Assembly: GCA_949825045.1 (NCBI GenBank)
Contig: OX463806.1
Coordinates: 43,176,208 to 43,240,207 of the forward strand
Length of the DNA stretch: 64,000 nt
DNA from: Argyresthia goedartella
Taxonomy: Eukaryota; Arthropoda; Insecta; Lepidoptera; Argyresthiidae
Reading direction: 5' to 3'
Shown piece after piece: positions 12,501 through 21,500 of the stretch. The notes beneath the pieces are model-generated. The model was not told where the DNA came from and did no database searches. It worked only from the letters and a program-made list of their open reading frames with translations. The translations under genes and the position numbers were made by a program. The stretch's first letter is position 1, and each line of letters begins with the position of its first letter.

Positions 12501-15500
12501 CCTAGGGCCCTGGGCACTTTTGCCAATGAAAGAGAGGGCCCTGGAGCCCACTCTGTTAAACACATGGAGATATGCTGCTGATGGGTTTGAAATGACAGAT
12601 GATTACACAGCATGATATCATGGACAGGATTCGAATGACATAGCAGGAGGGGAAATCATAGAATACGAAGGTGGACTATGTAACACAAATCATGTGATCA
12701 TGCGAGGGGACCTAATCTACACAATTCAGGAATATTTCTGTTCACAAGAGATATACAATTGCAAGCAACATAATTAATGGTGTTTTGCGCTATAGCCATC
12801 TTGCAGAGTTGGTTGATCTGGTGATGGTTGGTTGGTTAAAAAAATATTAAATTGCAAAAAATATATGTAGCGGTTGTTGAGTTCTGCTTTGGCTCTAGCT
12901 ATCACCTCTCTCTCACCCCATCTTACCTTCTGCGAGAAAGAGAGGTCACAGCTCGCTTGCTCTTACTACTGTATATCTTTTAGGTACAGATTTAATAAAT
13001 CGTCCATTTGGAATTATTACTGTTTATTAGTTATTACTTACTAATAACTAATAAACAGTAATAACTCCAAATGGAATCCTCCAAATCTAAACAATACTAA
13101 TAACTAACTAATTAGTTAGTTATTAGTATTGTTTAGAGTAGAGCCAAGCGCGGAAATTGGACAAAAAAACATGGAGGCGGATGAATCATTCAATTGCGTT
13201 GCCTTCCACACTATCACCTAATTACATCTAGATAAGACATTGCTGTTTTTATCTATTTTATAAGAGCGAATAACTCCATACCGGCAAATAATGATAGAAG
13301 GATAACCTAACCTAACCCAAAATGGTATTGGACCGGGTAGTCAATATATACACTTTTTGAAAACTTTCGTGATTTGTAGGTAAATATCTGCTTTTAAGTT
13401 ATGACGTCACAAGTGTTTCAAACATGGTGTAATATTTTTAATACCAAGTCGAATACCCATCGGTGTATGAGACCTGTCATTGCAAAAATTACAGTGATAC
13501 GTGTATTGGGAACAATAAACAACGGCTGCCACTTTACTCACACACACAGATTCCAGAGGTGTAACAACAATGGCAAATGGACTAGAGCTGTCACTTAGTG
13601 TAGTTCAGAACGCTGCTCGGCTAATGTAATATTTTGAATTTTACAGGTACACAGACAGCACCCTATCCACTATTCCTATCACACGAAAGCGGGGATCCGT
13701 ACTTTTCTGTGTGAGTGCACACATTGCCTCAGTGTGCGTAAATTTGCAACTTACAACAACGCATGTAGCTCACTCGCTTACATGAATAGAAATAGTATAT
13801 ACAGTGGTGGTCATATAATTAAGAACGATTTGTAGTACCAGATATTTTTTTTCAAAACTATGCTATGTGTACTTTTAAGTTCCTTCTTAAAAGTAATTAG
13901 TTGTGTTATGAAATAGCTACATCGATAAAGTAAACGGGATTAGGAGTAAATATTTAAAACATTTACTATTTTTTTTACAAATTTAATTGATTATCGATAA
14001 TTACAAATTCAAGTAGTAAAAATGCTGGACAAATAATTAAGAACGATTCTTAAGCTGCTCGAGAGTTGCTTCCGTAGATACTTAGATTTTACAAATCACA
14101 TTAAATAAGACAGTGACAATGTTAAAAATTATAATTTAATACATTTTATTCTAAGTTAATAGTTTGTAGCGTGACCATGGCTTTTAATAACTACCTTACA
14201 CCGACGAGGCATCGATTCTATCAATTATTGACATTTTTCAAGAGAAATAGAGCGCCATTCTTCTAAAAAAACGTTATATAACTCAGTTAGGTTATCGTCG
14301 ATTTGAAACCTTTTTCTTGACTTCGCACCAAAGATGCTCTATGGGATTTAAATCTGGGCTGTTCGGTGGCCATTCTAAGACAGAAACTGATTGAGATGTG
14401 AGGAATTCTTTAACGGTGCGTGCAGTGTGCTTCGGATCGTTGTCGTGTTGGAATGTCCAAATAATCGGAAGTACGTCTTCAGCATATGGTAACATAGTTT
14501 CTTCGAGTATATTTTTGTACTGGAATCGATCCATGTTTCCTTCTATCAGTCTAACAGGTCCAACACCATGACCAGAGAAGCATCCCCAAATTTTCACATT
14601 TCCACCACCATGCTTTAATGTCATTTTTGTGTACTTGGGGTCGAATGCTGTATTCGGAGGGCGTCGAACATATCGTTTCCCATCAGAACATACTCTGTTA
14701 ATTTTTGTTTCGTCAGAGAAAAGAACATTTTTCCACTGTCTTGCTGTCCAGCTTTCATACCTCCTAGCAAATGCAAGCCGGGCTTGCCTATGACACTGTT
14801 TCAACATGGGCACCTTTCTTGCTATCCTTCCGTTCAACTTCGCTTCTACCAATCGCCTTCGGATAGTGCGCGCTGAGATCGCTGAAGGGTTATTTTCACC
14901 AAAGTATTCTTTTTTTAACTCATTAGACCCCTTAAAAGGGTATTGTTTTGCCAAACGCACGATATTTCGATCGTCTCGCTGAGATGACTTTCTCTGTTTA
15001 GGTTCACGAGGAATATTTAAAGTTGTGAAGCATTTTAACATTGATGTGTGTTATATCATCATGCGTGGAATATCATCGTTTTTGAGCACTGCAAATGATT
15101 GGCAATCTTTTTATATGACCAATACATATCGCGAAGTTTTATTATTACTTCCCTTGTAGATGCATCACAACTTTTATTTTTTCCCATTTTTTTATTATGA
15201 AACGATCAACTTTTTGACTTTTACAGAACTAAATGGCGCCAAATTACTCGAATAGTGGCCTAGTTACAGAGTGTTCTCTATTTAAATTTGAATAAAAAAA
15301 TAAACTATCCATCGTTCTTAATTATGTGGCCAGCCAGTAAGTTTGCAATAACATGTTAAGATATAATATATCCAAAAAGTTTACTTATATAATAATATTG
15401 TTGAATTTATCATATTATAACTGTATGCTACGATTGTGTAAAACAGTTTTACGATACCGAGAGAGATACAAAACGATATGCAATAAGTGTTATTCTCGTA

Positions 15501-18500
15501 AGTTTGAAAAAAGCTTGTTTTCAAATAGTCGTTCTTAATTATATGACCACCACTGTATGTGTACCTGCCAGAATACATACCTTTATTGGAGCTGGCTTGG
15601 CCTCATCAGCGACCACCCTCTTCTTGTTAGCATCATTCTGGGTGGCGTTGTCACCAGAATCCTATAACAAGTTTATGATTTGAAAACACACAAAAGGCCC
15701 AGCTTGATTGTATAGCCTCATCAATCAAAGCCTCAATAAAAGACAGCTCATGCGAAATAATCACGTAGCAATTGGTCAATTTGTCAAAATACATTGAAAT
15801 TTCTTGATGTGGGAATCACATAAGGCTTCAGGATTGGAGAAGATGGCGTCGTAACGAAGAGGCCTGCTCCGCTAGCCAAGTTGCATCAGATAACATATCA
15901 CCCGCTACGACGCGAAGAAAATTTCAGCGATTTGACGTTTGCCGTCGCTAAATACCATGTGAGTTTGCGCGCCAGACTTCAAATCGCAACATCATCTTGG
16001 CGTCGCAGCGAGTGGTAGGTTACCGAATGCAACTTGGCTATCGGCCTATGCGCAGCAGTGGGTGCATGTGGGCTGGCTGAAGCATTGATATAGGTCAAAT
16101 CAATGGTAGAAGTAGAGTATATTTATCTAGGAACATACCTGTCGCAACAACATTCCGTCACTAGTACAATGTTCTAAGGTTATCAGGTCTACCTTAATGC
16201 TAAATAAAATTACAACTTAGCGTTATCAATAAAGGAATCTAATCTAATCTTATCGTCGGCCTAATGGTGCTACAAAAACATGTTTCCTCGAACATAAGCG
16301 TGGTCCTTACTACGGCTGTGATGTTTCTATAGAAAGATTTATTACCGGAATTCTTGTTTACTGTGTATAATTTATACAATAAAGAAAATGAATACTACAC
16401 GCTAAAGTTAACTAGGCACCTCGCTCTGATGACGTCATAGCGTCCGTCACCGTGCTACTGACGCGTCGAGGGCAAGAGCGAGCGAGCGAGAGGGAGGTCA
16501 AATCGGGTTCCTCGCGGGTGCCCAGTACTTTGGCGTGTTGGCACATATGTGTCAAACTATATGGAAGCGAATCTGTCAGCGACAAAGAGATGATGATATA
16601 TTTTTAAAACCTATGGATATGGATAAGTTTATCATAGAAACCAGTGACTACGATTCCTTATGTGTTTCTAGCGAGGTAAGCTTCATAGGTTTTGGATTGT
16701 GATAAAGGAAACTTTAAAAGGTGATATTCAAACTTCATTTTGTCGTGTATTTTTTGGTTGCTACCAATATCGACTACATCAGAAAACAGTGCCATCCCGA
16801 CTTAACTTGGACTGTAAATCAAGTTTAAGCAAAGAGTATAGAATCGGAAAAATTAATTGCCTATATCCATAGAACTCTGCTGTTGACAATGTTTGACATG
16901 TAACAAACAGCTCTTCCCTATTAGTGGAATAGATGCAAATGCAAATGCGATTGTATGAGTTATGCGTTAAGTCGTATACATACCCTAGTTTTAGATCCAG
17001 TCGATATGAGTAAATATACTATTATACAGCCGGTGGTAAAAAATCATTTGGATTTACAAGCGATAATCGGCCATTCTCGGTACATTTGAGTTCCCAGTGT
17101 GAGTTAGCGACGTGGTTTGTTTCCAAAGCCCGATGTGTACTATTCACGTGTTTGTGAGTGTGTGTGTGTTTGTGTGAGTGTGTGTTTATAATTACATTGA
17201 TATTAGCGCCGCGCGGAGACTCGAACACGCACTTGAGTTTGTAATCCATCATCTGCTCCAAACTGATCTCCTTCCACTGGAATTGAACAGAACAACGATT
17301 ACAACACGATTCGCCCGTCTACAGATCTTGCAACTTTATTTTTCACGTCTCCATAGATTTTAGGGCCTGCAGTCAGCTGCTTTATAGAGGAGTGAAAAAT
17401 AAAGTTGCTCTGATCAAATCAGACCATGGGTCACAGTTAATCCATGGCTCACAGTTAATCCATGGCTCACAGTTAATCCATGGCTCACAGTTAATTCTTA
17501 CTAAGACAACTGTAAAAACAAAGGGGTTGTTTTTAGTCCGTATAGCACACGAGCTGATGCCCGCTCAATATGTGGGGACCCGGACATAGCAGGGAGGTCT
17601 GACTCCTGGGCATGGGTAATTCCATTTTTTTCCCCTCCAACAAAAAAAAAGAAAAAAAAAAGATCAAATCAGATTCATAGTGTTTTTAATAGAAATTCTC
17701 CGGTGTTATCAATTATTTACAGGACCTCCTGTATATGTAAAATGTATCGCTAAATGTGTTGGTGAACTTGCAAACGGCGGGATTTTGAGAACTATTTTTT
17801 GAAGGAAGGAAGGTCCTTCCTGAGAGAAACATTTTAAACACGCAATGGGAACGAGACACAAAAAACGAAAAATCTTTCAGATCATACATACTAAATATGC
17901 TCACGCCTATTTCCCCGAAGAGGGGTAGGCAGAGACCAAAGACCTCCACCTGCTACGATCCTGACATACATCTCTCGCTTCTCAACATTCATAAGTCTCT
18001 TCATGCAAGCTCGCCGGTTGCGGGTACTTCGTATTTGCCCCTTCACTAACAAAGCTTGGCTTCAGATCATCTTTCTTAGAATAGATGGTTTTGGCATCAG
18101 ACTGCCGCAGACTGCAGTCCAATGACTCTTGACAGGACGACTTGTCGGGTCTGCTAGTAATAAATAATAACAAATGTAACTATTAATGTGCCACCGAGAG
18201 ACACTTAGCCCAATTCGATTCAGATTGAGCCTTAATCCACCACGCTGGCTCAGTGCGGGTTGACGGAGGGGTGTCGGGCTAAGTTTTCAAGCTGAGCCAC
18301 AGAGGTTCGTGAGCAGCTTGTGGCTCAAGATTCTAGTGGCTCAGACAGGGTTTTGGCTGCTAGGTTTTATAGTTTTCCATTTTCCATTCATATTCATACG
18401 GATGTCAACGTAGAGCGTTAAACAGAGGTAGCTGGACGACCTCGACAGGTTTCTGCCGGCCATAGGTGGGACGTGTGGAGTTTTACACTAAAAGGGGGCT

Positions 18501-21500
18501 TCCCCCTTTGCCCAGCAGTGGGAAACCATAACGGCTACATTAAAAATATAGGTAATGCTAACCACTTGATCTATGTTGCTCTTTCCTTCTGGCGCAACCA
18601 CGCTCTGCACCATGAATTTGTGTTTGTGCTTCTCGTTGCTGTCCACGCTTACCGGCTGCGGTGTGACTGAAAGAGAGAGATTACACGTTAGCGTGCGTAT
18701 GGGTGAGAGAGATGTAAAACAGACGAATTCAAACTAAAGTAACTGTTCCTGTCACATTTTAATAACCATGCTGAATCGGTTTTGGTGATTTTTGGTATAA
18801 AGATAGACCAACTACATTGTGTCTTGAAAATAAAACTTGGGTAGCCAGAGAATTGGTCATCGGCTAGTATAACAGAAAGTTTTCTTCACCCTAGCCGGGG
18901 ATCGAACCCGGGACCTCTCGCATGGTAGGCAAAGCCACAACCGCTGTGCCACAGAGGTTGTCTATCTTGAGTTCTAGAGCTTTGGGGGGGGTTTACCACA
19001 ATCTTTTTCTAATTCAAATCTTTTTCCGATTCAAAACAAGAACATCACCATGGCAAACATTTCCGTTCGAATTCTTTATTTACTTAATATCAAGTCTTGT
19101 TTTAAGACAGTCAGATAGGATATGAATCGGCTTAAGACGTTATGGTAACCCCCCTGTTGGCTGATCAGAACAGTAAAAAAAACGTTGGGTTGAGTAACCC
19201 GAGCTCGTCAGATTAAGGTAAGGTCGATTACTCACATGCGTTTCATGTTAGTAACCCAAACAAGAATCTGTGAATATTTTCCGATAATATTACTAACTCA
19301 CAAAATAGCCTCGTGGCCTCCCAGACCATTACGATTGAGTAGTTCCAGTGTCCATGTGGTGTTTGTATTTGTTTATTTGTATCCCACAGCATATATGTAC
19401 TTGTATGTAGTATAGTATTTTTAATTTATGCGGTAGTGGAGAACTAAAGAGGTTGCAAGAAAGAATATTTTTTCCTGATAACCCCCCCCGACCACACACA
19501 TCCGCGCGCGCAACACGAGATTCATGGAACGGGGGACTAGACCAGAGTTATGCGGCCCCCGCCCCCCGCACCATGCCCCGCCGCAACATTCGGCTGAGCG
19601 CAATCCGGGACCATCAGCGCATAACATTAATTAACATGAAAAATAAAAATTACACTTGGTCCAAGATTTAGAGACGATTTAAGGTATTTGAGAAGGACTT
19701 GAGCTGTCACATTAGTATAGTCGTAGTCAGCGGAGCCAGGTGTTCATCGTCAGTTCCACATCACCAAATAATTAACAACGCGGCCCAGCGTTGTTCCCCA
19801 CGGGCTTTTCAGAATTTCGAACAGCTCGAAAAGCCAGAGCCCTACAGCGCGACGCTGCGTTGTACCACACGGAATTTTTCGGCGCTCACATTAACAATTC
19901 ATCGTCTGAATAGCCCGTGGGGTAGAGCGCGTGTGAAGTTTTTCGAAGTAATTCTCTACTGAACACCGGATTGTGCTCTTAAAATATGACAAACAAACTG
20001 AGCAGCAGTTTGTGCATTCCGTGATTGGAAATTCGATCGGGGTTTAGGTGAAAACCCATTTGAGTACATTCCTAATTGTAGACTTCTCTCATATGGATTG
20101 GGTCAAAGCCTAAGCGGTATTGAAAGTTAAAATTGCCAAGGTCAAGGTCAAGGAGAATGATTCGAAAATAACTAATGTTATCGATCGCGGCATTGGGGTG
20201 AAATTAATAGTTAAAAAGTTATTTAGTTTTCACTTGACCGATTTTTACCTGTATTGAGCGCATAATAGACTCATGTTCAGTTCGAATTTGATAAATGCAT
20301 TCTTCATATTACATGTTGTTGGCTTTTGAACACCTATTGGAGTGATTGATTGATTTCAGTGAAATATTTTTTCTTAAATGACCTTCACCTTACCACGCGA
20401 GTTTTTATTGCGTTTTAGTCGATAAGATTTTAAGTATTCCCTCAAAAAAATTAGCGATGGAATTGCTGGCAGAAGTCTTTTACAGTCTGAAAAGCCCGTG
20501 GGGAACAACGCGGCCCAGCGTCGTACCCCACGGGCTTTTCAGAAGACGCACCCCGGACGATGATCTGGGGCATGCGTTAAGTACTACCCTACCCGATGAT
20601 ACAGGAGTGGCCTTGCCGAACCTGGACAATGGCTAGCTTTTAAAGTTCTTAGTCTAAGATTTTGAAGTTCTACTTCAAAATCTTAGCAAGATCGAAATAT
20701 CGATAAACAAGGTCGATGTTTTGTGAATAGGTTTTGGAATCTTGCGCAGCACTATGACAAAGGTGACACAGGGCCTTTGCGGGTGTGCGGGACGTCACCC
20801 ACTCCGCGTTTTTTCTTTTTCCCCTCCAGCCATAAATCCAGACTTGAGACTATACAGACCGCGCCAAATATCTTTGTCGCGGGTTTGTGGGGTGAGAGAG
20901 AGAGATCTCACATTTCATTCAGAGCTAGAGATATTTGGCGCCGTCTCTATACCTGACGCCACGTTTCTTGGGGCCTAAGTGCCGCCTGGAGGCGCACGAG
21001 AACAAGATAGATGCTTACAAGGGCGAGAGTGAGATGGTGGGCCTCGCTCAGGCGCCAATAAACTTTGTGATATCTGTAACAGTGGTGTTTCATACATACT
21101 TGCAATATCCACTTTGGAGTTAGGCTCAAGGGACCCGGAGTTGGGGCGCACGCAGTATTTCTTGGGCGCAGTAGTCTTTATTTTGAACAGCACTGTGTCA
21201 GAAGTGGGGTTTGTCAGCCGCATGTAGGTTGTGAAGCCTTGCTCGAAGTGACCTGCAAAGTCAACTGAAATTCTCACTTATAATGACTGAACACAGCCGG
21301 GGTGGGCCGCATGGATATGTAAACAAAAATGTACATGGTGATGGGCAAAGCCCATCAAAGTAGCCAGCACTTCTTGGTAGAATGGACGTCTACGTAGACA
21401 AACTTGAGCGGGTCCAGAAAGGGTTCACAAAACAATTTAACTACCATGCTAGATTATTAATCGAAGGCCAATATCGCGGCTTTGAGAGCCTTAGGAACCG

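Larger units (their letters stand above)
15662..17195. other. Vap33 intron 4
   Basis: Contains the MITE at 15874-16039 and the repeat at 16405-16560. A TG/GT microsatellite (17155-17185) lies just inside the donor side. Otherwise unrecognised. Confidence 0.6.

Noticed and set aside
17022..17261. 79-codon minus-strand frame
   Set aside because: Its N-terminal part is Vap33 exon 4; the rest reads through the donor into a CA/TG repeat.
18885..18960. Possible tRNA gene (minus strand)
   Set aside because: A and B boxes are present but ends do not pair as an acceptor stem and the sequence continues into a SINE body. The same reasoning applies at 5740, 42019, 43580, 49880, 50720 and 59480.
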